Below, piece by piece: positions 1 to 9,727 of a stretch of 27,153 bases of DNA. Numbering within the stretch: the stretch's first letter is position 1; each line of letters starts with the position of its first letter. Where the stretch lies: contig JAYENB010000019.1 in NCBI GenBank assembly GCA_034721855.1, forward strand, positions 1-27,153, written 5' to 3'. The DNA is from JAQIBY01 sp034721855 (GTDB lineage Bacteria; Bacteroidota; Bacteroidia; Bacteroidales; ML635J-15). The translations under genes and the position numbers were made by a program. The notes beneath the pieces were generated by a model. That model searched no databases and was not told the origin of the DNA. It saw nothing but the letters and a program-made list of their open reading frames with translations.

Positions 1-97
1 ATTAGTTTTATTGGTCATTTTTTAGATTAATTAGAGCAATTAGAAATTAGGTCAATTAACAGTTATTTAATTTTAAAATGTGAACAGTTACTTATTA

Positions 98-1768
98 TTA
101 ATTTACTGTATCCAAATCAACTTCTACATCCAGGTCTGCCTCAACAGCTGCATTGAAATCCACACTATATTCCGGATATATTTTAATGAGTTTATCATTT
201 GATGCATTTGTGGTTGAGGCATCTGCCCGGTAAACCAAATACTTTGTGGCCATTAGTTTATCCAACATTTCACCTGTAACCACAATATCGTTTACTTTTC
301 TGGTTTTACTGATTACCCTTCCGTCACCATCCACTTCTGCAGAAGCAATCAATTGCGTTCCGGTTTCTTTTAATACGGAATCAAGCACAACATAATTCTC
401 ATCCAGGAAATACGCCTGAGTATAAGCTCCCGCAGGCAATCCATTATCAATGGTAAGCCTAAGCATCAGGTATTCTATTACCCCGGGGTCTTCAAATTCT
501 TCTTCAAGGTCAAAATCAGCAGTATCCCTGCCATGAAATCTGTCCATATATCCCCACAACGGCAATTCTATTTCAATATCAGCAATGAATTTTGAATCAT
601 CCCAAACAAAGTTGTGATGGCCGGAATCACCGAAAGGGTTGGTATGAGCATGAGCTACAAATTTGCACCAGGTAGGCCGGCGTGAAATAATCTCACTTAT
701 ATTGCTGTTATTTTTGTCAAGTATCAGGCTATCCCTAATAAAAGTGCCAAAGCTTGTTGTATGGGAAATATTATAAGGATTCAGTGAATCCATTGGTAAC
801 CCGGCTCCATAATCAACAAGGTCATGAGTTTCATCGTAATACATAGAATGAGTATTCACAGAATCAAAGTAAAAATTTGCCGGAATACCGTACGAATTCC
901 TGTAATAAACTTTGAACTGCGGATCTTCAAATTTAAAATCATCTATATCCCAGTTGTCGCCCGGGTCAAAAAGGTCAATATCAATTTTCCCACTTTTAAA
1001 TATCAAGGTATTGTATCCAAAATAACCAAACATAGCTTGGTGGTCGGGATTTAACAAGTCCACCTGAAATTCCAGATCTCCAGTATTTAAGCCTCCTGAA
1101 TGCACAAAGGTTATTTCAAGCTCAACAGGAATTTCATTGTATCCAAGTGGGGTCTGGGTCATGTCAACATCGTATCCATCCATATCATTATCCATGTCTT
1201 CATCTGAACTCCCATAAGGCAACAAATTCAAAGTACGGGAAAATGGTGCTCCGTCTTTTGTCACGGTTGGTAAAGTCATAACCAATTCAATGGCATGCTG
1301 ATAGGTAGAAACTGCTGCCAGATTTAAGGTACCATGATCGAGCCAGATGCTGTCTAATTCGGCATCATCATTAAAGAGATCAAAATGCAGATCATAGCTA
1401 CGGTTAATAGTCATGTGATCACCCGTAGTGAATCCGGTCCAGTCCACACCTGTTGCGGGAACATTAACATGCAACTGCTGATTACCAATATCCATAATTT
1501 CAGAAACGGTATCGGATTCTGCCGTTTCAAAATACATCAGTGACAAAAATCCATCATCATTCACTTGCAGCCTGCCGACAGAATCATAAGCCTCCATGGC
1601 ATCAATCATGTGAAGGCTTCCGTAAGCTATCGGGGCAGCCAGACTGGGTTTCCAGTGTACTTCATTTGTCAGTTTATCAAAATCAAAGTTATCTTTTATA
1701 CATGCATGCATTACCAGCATGAGTGCAATAATGACAACAGGAACTACGTATTTAAGATTTGGTTTCAT
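98..1768 (-). CDS. Large conserved-hypothetical Bacteroidota lipoprotein
   Basis: A 556-residue protein of unknown function. Residues 1-22 form a hydrophobic export signal ending in a degenerate lipobox (VMHAC), so Cys23 is the likely lipidation site. The mature part is rich in Asp, Asn and aromatic residues and in predicted beta strand, with acidic clusters such as SSDEDMDNDMDGYD near residues 187-200. I recognise no catalytic motif. The early region (around residues 43-90, with SLAAPIAYGSL and then a short DDGFLSL segment) resembles a group of unnamed Bacteroidota lipoproteins, but that is from memory. The ATG lies 6 bases after the stop of the upstream DUF3352-like gene, so the two are probably co-transcribed. 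The leader is AT-rich with no Shine-Dalgarno sequence, as is usual in this phylum. Probably anchored in the inner or outer membrane facing the periplasm or surface. Confidence 0.8.
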   Translation of the reverse strand: MKPNLKYVVPVVIIALMLVMHACIKDNFDFDKLTNEVHWKPSLAAPIAYGSLHMIDAMEAYDSVGRLQVNDDGFLSLMYFETAESDTVSEIMDIGNQQLHVNVPATGVDWTGFTTGDHMTINRSYDLHFDLFNDDAELDSIWLDHGTLNLAAVSTYQHAIELVMTLPTVTKDGAPFSRTLNLLPYGSSDEDMDNDMDGYDVDMTQTPLGYNEIPVELEITFVHSGGLNTGDLEFQVDLLNPDHQAMFGYFGYNTLIFKSGKIDIDLFDPGDNWDIDDFKFEDPQFKVYYRNSYGIPANFYFDSVNTHSMYYDETHDLVDYGAGLPMDSLNPYNISHTTSFGTFIRDSLILDKNNSNISEIISRRPTWCKFVAHAHTNPFGDSGHHNFVWDDSKFIADIEIELPLWGYMDRFHGRDTADFDLEEEFEDPGVIEYLMLRLTIDNGLPAGAYTQAYFLDENYVVLDSVLKETGTQLIASAEVDGDGRVISKTRKVNDIVVTGEMLDKLMATKYLVYRADASTTNASNDKLIKIYPEYSVDFNAAVEADLDVEVDLDTVN

Positions 1769-1774
1769 ATCAAA

Positions 1775-4537
1775 TTATTTTATTTCGTAATTATACAAAA
1801 AATTATTTTTCCCGCCAACAAAAAGATTAAAATGTATTTTGTCAGGAGCCAGGTATGATATACTAAATGGGCTTTTTCCAGTCAACGGGAAACCCGGGTG
1901 TAAAGTTCCGTCAGCGTTGATAAGGTATATCATCTCGTTGTCATAATCTGTCACACCTATTTTACGTTTGTCTGATGAAAACACATAATAATTTGGGGCT
2001 TCAGTAATTTCATTTGCAAATGTATAACTCATAATCATCGATAACCCCTGGCTATACACCTCTAACCCTTTGTCATCAAGAAAGATATAATCTTTAATCC
2101 CATCAGCATCCATGTCTTTATACATGAAATAATGATTCTTGCTGTAATTTTTAATGTGCAAAGAATCTACCACTGTGTTTAAAAATACCTTCATGATAGT
2201 TCCGGTGTTTGTTGTTGTTACAAAACAGGATGCTGCCATATTCTCATTTTTTTCAAAGTAGAAATTGTTATTTTTAGATGTTTGAAAGTGGTATTTTGGT
2301 TGCACGCGCATTTCCCCCTTTCGGTTTAAAATATAAATCCTGTATTTATCATTGAACACAATATAATCTTTGTTCTCATGACGGAAATGTTTGGGTGTCT
2401 GCCTGACCGGATATTCAGTGCCTTCAAACTCCCACCCTGAAACCACATTGCCTTCAATGTTGTATAAATACACCTCTTTATTTGCACAAGGGACCAAAAT
2501 CCGGTAATCAAGGGTATTGTCATAGTCAAACAAAGCCAAGCCACAGGTTGCCGGTGATCGCAAATTGACAGGAAAACGTTCAACATGGTTTCCTAGTCTG
2601 TCAATCAGGTAAATCTTGTTTTTTGTGTTGAACAAATATTGCAACTTACCATTCTCATAAGCATCAACCTGATGAATTTTACCCAAAATTTGTTCATCCA
2701 ATGGTAATTTCCATAAAACATGCCCTTTATGGTTAATGAGGTAAATGGTATTTCCAATATCCTGAACGATGATTTCTTTTAAATCGGTATAATGGTTTTC
2801 CACCAGTGTTGGCTTACTACGAATGCAGGTATCAAGCCTGCTTTCCCAGATGGTATGTGGTTTATCATTTTGATAATTTGAGTGTTCGATAACCAGGTTG
2901 TGGTATATCATATTGTCACTTATGATTTGTTGTAAAGCAATATGATGTTTTTTAACGATGCTTTCGTTTGCGGTGAAGTTGTCTTTGTAGCTGTCATTTA
3001 ACATATCACGCATCCATGAAAAAGCAAGATTGCTGTTTAGGTAAAAAAACACTTGACATTCTCTGGATAGATTTTTTTTAAAATCCAGGTAATTTTTGTT
3101 TTTATTGATGGTACGGTTCAGCAAATAATTATTCAACAACTTGCGCAGTGAAGATTTTGTTGAAGCAAACACCACGGTATTTTCCAGCACACTACAATAA
3201 GTAGGTTGTGAATGTTTAAAAAAACTACCGAACAACACTTCAGGCCAATCACCAACAGGCATTCTGTACACAGTAAAATCATTGGCAGCATCCATTTCCA
3301 TTTTACTAATGTATTCAGAAACCTCTTGTTGTGTATGATCAGCATAATCCTGGAGACAATTACGGATACGTTGCTCCGCTTTTGATCTGGATTTTGTTTT
3401 GATCAGGACATAGCTGTTTTGAAATATATCAAGCTGATTAATATTGGAAAGTGCGTAACACACCTGGTCATCCACAAGCGAATAAATGGTATTTGCCATG
3501 TCAAATCCACAGGTTTCATTAAACCGTGTTATTGTTTCATCAAAATACTTGGAATGCTTGTATTCATCAAGGTATGAACGATGAAAAGAAGAGAATTTTT
3601 TATTGTCATCAAGCGCCATTACATAAAACAAAGCGGTGTTTTCAGGCAACACGGATTCAAATTCATTGCTAATGGCTGATTGATCTTTAATGTGCCTGAG
3701 GTAATTCAATGTGGTATCAGGGGCAATCGCAAAACCATTGAAACTGATTAGTGATTCACTCAAGCTCATATCCAATTCAACCCATGAAGCATAATTTTTT
3801 AAGGCAGGGTGATTTTCCTCAATATCGGGTTTCACAAAAGGGATTATAAGGTGATTCAGGCGGGACAGGTTAACATAAACATTGGCAAGTTCTTTTTTCC
3901 CGGCAGTAGCATACACCGTTTTAAAATTTTTGTCATTCAGAATTGATGTTTCCAGGTTGCTTTGTCTGATGGCATCTTCAATCAACAAGGAATTATCACT
4001 CCAAAATAAATTTCCTTTAAAAATGCTGTAGGAATAGTGTTTTCCGGCCGCTGATTTAACATCATAAACTTTGATGCTTTCATACGTCCTTTCGGTTGGT
4101 TCAAAATCAGTTGCCAATTTTTCAATATCACGTAAAACGCTTTTTGTTTTGATGTTATCAGGAATTCCAATGACAAACAGTGACCCAAGTTTATGTTTCC
4201 CTATATCATGTATGGATACAATCAAACTATTCCTGGAAAACAACTCATTGAGAACATCATGCTTTGTCAACATACTGTCCAGCCATAACATATTATGGTT
4301 TAATTTATCAAACGCCGGAACGTTTGATAAATCCTGCCAAAATATGGGCTGTGTCTGGAAAAAATCAATCAACTTAGTTAGATCGCTTATTTCAAACAAG
4401 ATATTGGCATCCACAGGCACAAGGCTTATGCTTTTGCTTATATCTGTATTTTTATTTTTCAGGCTGGAAACATACAATCCGGCAAACAAAATCAATAAAC
4501 CAAGACTAACTATCCATATGATATTTTTATGTTTCAT
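1775..4537 (-). CDS. Membrane-anchored DUF3352-like protein with C-terminal propeller-like repeats
   Basis: About 920 residues. I chose the ATG at 4537 because the next codon run (MKHKNIIW) leads straight into a signal anchor of about 20 hydrophobic residues. A TTG seven codons upstream (4558) is in frame but less likely. After the anchor, the segment SLVPVDANILFEISDL resembles the start of DUF3352-type periplasmic proteins. Residues from about 585 to the C-terminus contain repeated short units such as IYLINHKGHVLWKLP, IYLIDRLGNHVERFP, VYLYNIEGNVVSGW and IYILNRKGEMRVQP. These look like PQQ/WD-type beta-propeller blades. No catalytic residues are apparent. It probably sits in the periplasm tethered to the inner membrane. 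It lies 179 bases downstream of the universal stress gene and 6 bases upstream of the lipoprotein gene, all on the same strand. The function is unknown. Confidence 0.78.
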   Translation of the reverse strand: MKHKNIIWIVSLGLLILFAGLYVSSLKNKNTDISKSISLVPVDANILFEISDLTKLIDFFQTQPIFWQDLSNVPAFDKLNHNMLWLDSMLTKHDVLNELFSRNSLIVSIHDIGKHKLGSLFVIGIPDNIKTKSVLRDIEKLATDFEPTERTYESIKVYDVKSAAGKHYSYSIFKGNLFWSDNSLLIEDAIRQSNLETSILNDKNFKTVYATAGKKELANVYVNLSRLNHLIIPFVKPDIEENHPALKNYASWVELDMSLSESLISFNGFAIAPDTTLNYLRHIKDQSAISNEFESVLPENTALFYVMALDDNKKFSSFHRSYLDEYKHSKYFDETITRFNETCGFDMANTIYSLVDDQVCYALSNINQLDIFQNSYVLIKTKSRSKAEQRIRNCLQDYADHTQQEVSEYISKMEMDAANDFTVYRMPVGDWPEVLFGSFFKHSQPTYCSVLENTVVFASTKSSLRKLLNNYLLNRTINKNKNYLDFKKNLSRECQVFFYLNSNLAFSWMRDMLNDSYKDNFTANESIVKKHHIALQQIISDNMIYHNLVIEHSNYQNDKPHTIWESRLDTCIRSKPTLVENHYTDLKEIIVQDIGNTIYLINHKGHVLWKLPLDEQILGKIHQVDAYENGKLQYLFNTKNKIYLIDRLGNHVERFPVNLRSPATCGLALFDYDNTLDYRILVPCANKEVYLYNIEGNVVSGWEFEGTEYPVRQTPKHFRHENKDYIVFNDKYRIYILNRKGEMRVQPKYHFQTSKNNNFYFEKNENMAASCFVTTTNTGTIMKVFLNTVVDSLHIKNYSKNHYFMYKDMDADGIKDYIFLDDKGLEVYSQGLSMIMSYTFANEITEAPNYYVFSSDKRKIGVTDYDNEMIYLINADGTLHPGFPLTGKSPFSISYLAPDKIHFNLFVGGKNNFLYNYEIK

Positions 4538-4716
4538 CTGGTTATTTTTTATTTTCAACGGTCAGATGTAACCTCCAATTATTTCACAAACGTTAATTCA
4601 ACTCATTACAACGAATGATAATGGACGGGTGTGTTAATACTTTTTTTCATGGAGGTTTCATCACAAGTAAATTTCAGACAAGAGGAAATAGTATTGCCAG
4701 TGATACAAAATGTCTT

Positions 4717-5541
4717 TTATTTAAAATAAATGGGTTTATGCAGATCTTCTCTGGGGTTAACACAAATAACCGGAATTTTAGCCTTGTTTGCGATAATCTT
4801 TTGTTCTTCAGCGCTGAACAAATAAGTTGTCCAGTCAATGTTTTTGGTTGTCATCACCATGATTAAACCTGCTGAAATTTTCTCGGCGAAGGTTATCACC
4901 TCTTCATGAAAATCTTTGGTATTGGTTTCCACATCTACTTTAAAGGGAATGTCATATTCATCCAAGATGCGTTTAGCAAAAGCAACATTATTATTGATGG
5001 TTTTCTGGACATCTTTGATGGATGATACTTTTTTTAGAATTCTAACGCGAAGGTTATATTTATCCACAAAATAAATTACCCATTTGAGTTTTTCCCTGCC
5101 TTCCATATCACTGTCAAAAGGCAAAACCATTTCTTTAAATTCATGAACAGGTTTACGCAGAACCGTCAGAAAAGGCACTTTCGACCCAACAATTACTTTC
5201 AGAGCCTTGCTTCCGAACAGTTTTTGAGAACCAATAATGCCATGCGTTCCCATGATGACAAGTTCAGCCTTCACTTCTTCTGTGTATTTATTGATGGAAG
5301 AGTATATGTTGCCTTTCTTAACCACAACGTCAATAGCAGTAGAGCCGGCAAGGTTTTTTTTGTCAATCTCTTTCTCAATTTTTTCTTTCAAAGCCCGTTC
5401 GTCATCTTTTTTACCACAAATGTGTACGACATGAATTTTGCTTCCTGCAGCCTTTGTATATCGCTCTGCATGCAAGAGAGCAGCCTCAGAAACTTCTGTA
5501 AAATCCCACGTGACAATAACAATTTTTTCCCTGTTTTTCAT
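4717..5541 (-). CDS. Universal stress protein, tandem UspA-domain type
   Basis: A 274-residue cytoplasmic protein with two UspA-like halves. The first half (about 1-130) starts with IVIVTWDFTEVSEAAL, whose Asp13 matches the conserved nucleotide-contacting Asp. It carries GTHG at 98-101 followed by GS at 110-111, close to the family ATP-binding pattern G-x2-G-x9-G-S/T but one residue shorter in the spacer. The second half (about 135-265) keeps the alpha/beta pattern and ends VPVICVNP, but has no comparable glycine motif, so it has probably lost nucleotide binding. Tandem Usp proteins are usually stress-induced and modulate survival under starvation or anoxia. Here that is inferred from the family only. 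The start is 64 bases from the divergent adenylate cyclase gene, so the two may share control sites. Confidence 0.9.
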   Translation of the reverse strand: MKNREKIVIVTWDFTEVSEAALLHAERYTKAAGSKIHVVHICGKKDDERALKEKIEKEIDKKNLAGSTAIDVVVKKGNIYSSINKYTEEVKAELVIMGTHGIIGSQKLFGSKALKVIVGSKVPFLTVLRKPVHEFKEMVLPFDSDMEGREKLKWVIYFVDKYNLRVRILKKVSSIKDVQKTINNNVAFAKRILDEYDIPFKVDVETNTKDFHEEVITFAEKISAGLIMVMTTKNIDWTTYLFSAEEQKIIANKAKIPVICVNPREDLHKPIYFK

Positions 5542-5605
5542 AGTTTAATTAATTTATGTTACATTTACTAAATTCTAAAAATACTAAAATAAGTTAATTA
5601 TTCAC

Positions 5606-8600
5606 ATGTTCAAAAGAAATAATAAATTACTTTTTATTTTAATTGTCATTTGTATTGCTGTTTTTATCCTTTCTTTCAGCACATCTTTAATGGCCCAGGA
5701 AAATCTTTTAGGCGAGCCAAAGATAACAAATTTTAAATCTCACGATTACGGATATGAAAGTCAAAATTATGAAGCACTTCAGGCTGAAAACGGCTTGATG
5801 TATTTTAGCAATACAAATGGCATCCTGGAATATGATAATACAAACTGGAATATTCTTCGTTTTACGGGCGTTCCCCATATGGACATTGGTTGTTCACAAC
5901 AAATATTTGTGGGGAGTTATAATCAGGTTGGATACTTAAAAAACACACGCAAGGGAACGGAATTTGTTTCTATTGTTGAAAATAATGATGTGGATATTCC
6001 TCAAATACGTACAGTTGTGGCATTCTGCGGAGAAGTGTTCTTTGCTTCCGATACCTGTCTGTTCAGATATGCAAATGAAAAATTGACTTGCTATCAACAG
6101 TTTACAAATAAAATCAAGGTATTTAAAACAAAAAAACAAATGTATTTATGGGCTGGAGGAGAAGGCTTATATAAATATGAAAACAAGCAGTTTAAGCATA
6201 TTTCTGAAGCGGATCCTTTTAAACATGACGGAATAAACAGTTTGTGTCTTTTTAATAACAAACTCATCATTAAACCCAAAAGAAGTAAAGGCCTGTATGA
6301 AATCAGCAACAACAATCTGACAAGAATTCACACACAGGTTGACAGTTTACTGGATGAATCAAAAGTATCCAAACTAGTAAATTACAATAACAAATATCTT
6401 CTGGCAGCAACAAAAATCAACGGCATTTTTATCATTAACAAACAGGGACAATTGGTGTTTCACTTAAACAAAGCATCCGGTCTGGCAGATAATCATGTTA
6501 CTGACATGCATTTTGATATTGACAATCAGTTATGGGTTACAACATTTAATGGCATCAGTTACATTGAATTGACTTCACCATTTACATATTATACTAGTGA
6601 TGAGCGGCTTAATTTATCCATTCTTGCCATCAATAAATTTAAAAACACAATTTATTTCAGTACAAACCAAGGGGTTTATACTGCAAAAACCAACCTAATT
6701 CAGGATACACTTAATCAAAACATTGATTGTGCTGAAACCATATTCAGAAAAGTTAAAAACCTCAATGTACGCGCAAAGAATTTAGTACGTATAGAAAAAT
6801 ACTTTTATGCATGTACTGATTATGGTATTTATCTGTTGCATGCCGATAGCGCACAATATTTACTTGGTCTGAATGCAGAAACCATTAAAAAATCTCAGTT
6901 CTTTCAGAATCAATTGTACATAAGTTGCTCTGATGGCTTAAGGATTGCCCAGCAAATGGAAAACGGGCACCTTCATGTCATCGGAAAAATACACAACCTT
7001 GATAATCCTGTGCGTACTATCGCCGAAGATATAAACGGAAATTTATGGCTGGGGTCAAATAACGATGGGGTTTTCCGGGTGGAGTTTTTGGAAGCTGAGC
7101 AGCTTGACCCTGTTGTCATACAGATACAAAAAGGCTACGGCCTGCCTGAAAACTTTGACTGGATTGATGTCTATAATACACGCAACGGTATTTTGTTTTC
7201 AACCCACCAGGGTGTTTATAGAATTAAAAAAGCGGCTGAGTTTGTCCCTGATAAAATGTTGGGGTTTGATTTCTCACAATCAAGCAGATGGATTTATCCC
7301 ATCCATGAAGATTCTTCCGGGAACCTCTGGTTTAGCAGCGGGGGCAAAAACAAATATAAAAAACAAACAGGGGTGGCGTTGTATCAAGGTAAAGACAAAG
7401 CTTATAAACAACAATTATTTCCTTTTCAGTTGATCTCAAATAAAACCATAGAATGTATATTCACAGAAAACAACAATGTATGGTTGGGAAGCCTGAGTGG
7501 GATAGTAAGATATCAACGCGACAAAGCCCTGGAAAAAACAAAAATAAACCATTGCATCATACGGAACATAAACATTAACCAGGATAGTGTTTTACTTAAT
7601 AATGGGTTGATAACCCACTTTATGACACAAAGCATTTCTTACACATTTAATTACAAACAAAAAAACATCCGGTTTGAGTACACAGCTCCTTTTTATCAAA
7701 CCAGTGAAGATATTAAATATCAAACCAGGCTTTTGGGTTTACAACAAAGCTGGTCAGATTACAATTCAGAAACCTTTAAAGAATTCACAAACCTCGGAAC
7801 CGGGGATTACACGTTTCAGGTAAGGGCAAAAAATGATTATGGTCAGGTGACAGAAATATCACAATTTTCATTTTCCATCAATCCTCCATTTTATCTGTCC
7901 TGGATTGCATTTGTGTTTTATTTTGCTATTGCTGTTTCGCTAACGTATATGCTAGTGAATCGGAGGACGTATCAACATGCAAAGGAAAAATACAGACTTG
8001 AAAAAATCATCGCTTCCAGAACCGAAGAACTTTTGAAACAAAAAGAGCAAACAGAACGACTTGTAAACAGGATATTACCAAAAACCACCATACAAGAGAT
8101 CACGGAAAAAGGAAAAGCCAGCTCCAAGCGGTATGAGATGGCAACAGTGCTTTTTGCAGATATACAGGGTTTTACACAAATCGCTGAAGAAACAAGACCT
8201 GAGGCCCTCATTAAAATGCTTGACAAAATTTTTAAATCCTTTGATGAAATCATTGAAAAATTTGACATTGAAAAAATCAAAACCATCGGGGATGCATACA
8301 TGTGTGCCGGTGGTATCCCATATCAAAACAGCACGAACCCCATTGAAGTTGTTTTGGCAGCACTTGAAATGCAACAGGTAGTAAGACAATTTTCAACAGA
8401 AGATAAAGCCAATTTTCAAATCCGCATAGGCATTCATACAGGACCTGTTATTTCAGGCGTTGTCGGAACACAAAAACTGGCCTATGATATTTGGGGTGAT
8501 ACAGTCAATATTGCCAGCAGAATGGAATCACACGGTGAAATTTTTCAGGTCAATATTTCCTCAACCACATATTCCCATGTAAAAGATTTCTTTGAATGTA

Positions 8601-9310
8601 TGTACAGGGGAAAAACAGCCTTTAAAAACAAGGGCGATATGGATATGTATTTTGTAAAAAGCATTTTGCCTAAACTTGCAAAGGACTACAATAAACTGAA
8701 GCCCAATCATGATTTTATCGTAAAAATTCAACTGGTAAGGCTTCAGGATTTACAAAATGATATTTTTGAAAAACTTGAAAAAAACCTACCCAAAAATCTG
8801 TATTATCACAACCTGAAACATACCGTTAATGTGTATTACCAAACAGAAATGCTGGCACGCAACGAAGGGGTTAGTGATGAAGAAATGTTGTTGCTAAAAA
8901 CGGCTGCACTTATGCACGACACCGGTTATCTTGTAAGCTATGACCATCATGAAGAAAAAGGGGTTGAACTGACACAAAAAACCCTCCATACGTATCAATA
9001 CAACAAAAATCAAATCGATAAAATATGTGAACTCATCATGGCTACTAAAATGCCGCCCAAACCTAAAAACCACATGGAAGAAATTATCTGCGATGCAGAC
9101 CTGGATTACCTTGGACGACCTGATTTTATTCCCATGTCACAAAACCTCTTCCGTGAATTGTTTGAACGAAACAAAATCGGCACCATTGAACAATGGAATA
9201 AAATGCAAATGAAATTCATGGAAAAACATAGGTTTTTTACAGCTACTGCAAGAAAAACCCGTGAACCGGAAAAACAAAAACGCCTTGCCGAATTAAAACA
9301 AATGCTGTGA
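5606..9310 (+). CDS. Membrane sensor: regulator propeller, Y_Y_Y, class III adenylate cyclase and HD hydrolase
   Basis: 1234 residues. Domains in order: an N-terminal signal or anchor (1-31); a large beta-propeller of two-component-regulator type with blades such as DNQLWVTTFNGISYIEL and NGNLWLGSNNDGVFRVEF (about 50-680); a Y_Y_Y-like domain (about 683-758); a membrane helix (about 764-785); a coiled coil (about 790-830); a class III cyclase domain (about 840-1015); and a C-terminal HD domain (about 1060-1190). The cyclase has both metal-binding Asp residues (D852 in FADIQGFT, D896 in IGDAYM). It has the ATP-selecting pair K892 and D961, and the transition-state residues N968 and R972, so it should make cAMP rather than cGMP. 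The HD domain has YHNLKH (H1068, H1072), HD (H1104/D1105) and a distal Asp (D1163 or D1165). The YHNxxH form resembles cyclic-nucleotide phosphodiesterases. The propeller should sense a periplasmic ligand. The opposing-activity idea is inference. Confidence 0.9.
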   Translation: MFKRNNKLLFILIVICIAVFILSFSTSLMAQENLLGEPKITNFKSHDYGYESQNYEALQAENGLMYFSNTNGILEYDNTNWNILRFTGVPHMDIGCSQQIFVGSYNQVGYLKNTRKGTEFVSIVENNDVDIPQIRTVVAFCGEVFFASDTCLFRYANEKLTCYQQFTNKIKVFKTKKQMYLWAGGEGLYKYENKQFKHISEADPFKHDGINSLCLFNNKLIIKPKRSKGLYEISNNNLTRIHTQVDSLLDESKVSKLVNYNNKYLLAATKINGIFIINKQGQLVFHLNKASGLADNHVTDMHFDIDNQLWVTTFNGISYIELTSPFTYYTSDERLNLSILAINKFKNTIYFSTNQGVYTAKTNLIQDTLNQNIDCAETIFRKVKNLNVRAKNLVRIEKYFYACTDYGIYLLHADSAQYLLGLNAETIKKSQFFQNQLYISCSDGLRIAQQMENGHLHVIGKIHNLDNPVRTIAEDINGNLWLGSNNDGVFRVEFLEAEQLDPVVIQIQKGYGLPENFDWIDVYNTRNGILFSTHQGVYRIKKAAEFVPDKMLGFDFSQSSRWIYPIHEDSSGNLWFSSGGKNKYKKQTGVALYQGKDKAYKQQLFPFQLISNKTIECIFTENNNVWLGSLSGIVRYQRDKALEKTKINHCIIRNININQDSVLLNNGLITHFMTQSISYTFNYKQKNIRFEYTAPFYQTSEDIKYQTRLLGLQQSWSDYNSETFKEFTNLGTGDYTFQVRAKNDYGQVTEISQFSFSINPPFYLSWIAFVFYFAIAVSLTYMLVNRRTYQHAKEKYRLEKIIASRTEELLKQKEQTERLVNRILPKTTIQEITEKGKASSKRYEMATVLFADIQGFTQIAEETRPEALIKMLDKIFKSFDEIIEKFDIEKIKTIGDAYMCAGGIPYQNSTNPIEVVLAALEMQQVVRQFSTEDKANFQIRIGIHTGPVISGVVGTQKLAYDIWGDTVNIASRMESHGEIFQVNISSTTYSHVKDFFECMYRGKTAFKNKGDMDMYFVKSILPKLAKDYNKLKPNHDFIVKIQLVRLQDLQNDIFEKLEKNLPKNLYYHNLKHTVNVYYQTEMLARNEGVSDEEMLLLKTAALMHDTGYLVSYDHHEEKGVELTQKTLHTYQYNKNQIDKICELIMATKMPPKPKNHMEEIICDADLDYLGRPDFIPMSQNLFRELFERNKIGTIEQWNKMQMKFMEKHRFFTATARKTREPEKQKRLAELKQML

Positions 9311-9336
9311 TTATCTGCGCTTGTTAATCAAATGCT

Positions 9337-9576
9337 TTACAGTTCTTCAATCTCATCCGTTCCAAACTCACCCCTATTTTCCTGTAAAACACGACGAGCC
9401 TCATTAAGGTCATTCTGATTTACTTGCACCTTTGCAGAATCAATTTGTCTGAACATGGATGAAGTTGTAACCACGGATTCTATGCCAGCTTCATTCAAAA
9501 TGGATTGTAATATGTTTGCCCTGTATGCATATCTGAATAATGCCAGTGTTACCAAATCATAATTGTCTTTTTTCAT
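9337..9576 (-). CDS. DUF2007 family protein (putative signal-transducing protein)
   Basis: A 79-residue cytoplasmic protein. The pattern of a hydrophobic strand, then RANILQSILNEAGIESVV, then VQVNQNDLNEARRVLQE matches the compact alpha/beta DUF2007 fold, in which the helix carries an A-x2-L-x3-L-x3-G-I pattern. The family has a PII-like ferredoxin fold but no established biochemical role. It converges with the cyclase gene, 26 bases away, and reads toward it. There is no obvious partner gene on its own strand upstream, so it is probably expressed alone. A second, diverged copy of the family lies in the ftsH-cdsA operon of this window. Confidence 0.82.
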   Translation of the reverse strand: MKKDNYDLVTLALFRYAYRANILQSILNEAGIESVVTTSSMFRQIDSAKVQVNQNDLNEARRVLQENRGEFGTDEIEEL

Positions 9577-9727
9577 AATAATATTTCTTTAAATAATGTT
9601 AACACATAGTGGTTCTGCAAAGTTTAATTTTTTTCCTGAATTTATTGTTTATATTTGAATTTAATTTTTATTGATGAATATCATCTAATTTGTAACTATT
9701 TAGCCGCATACATTTTTTAACGACTGT

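Noticed and set aside
4071..4571. 166-residue open frame opposite the DUF3352-like gene
   Set aside because: It is a shadow of the minus-strand gene with no domain pattern; the minus-strand frame runs 920 residues with a signal anchor.
5606..9310. Considered as a guanylate cyclase or a nucleotide-based antiphage cyclase (Pycsar type)
   Set aside because: The substrate-selecting residues are Lys892 and Asp961, which specify ATP. There is no adjacent effector gene, and the large periplasmic sensor does not fit the Pycsar form.
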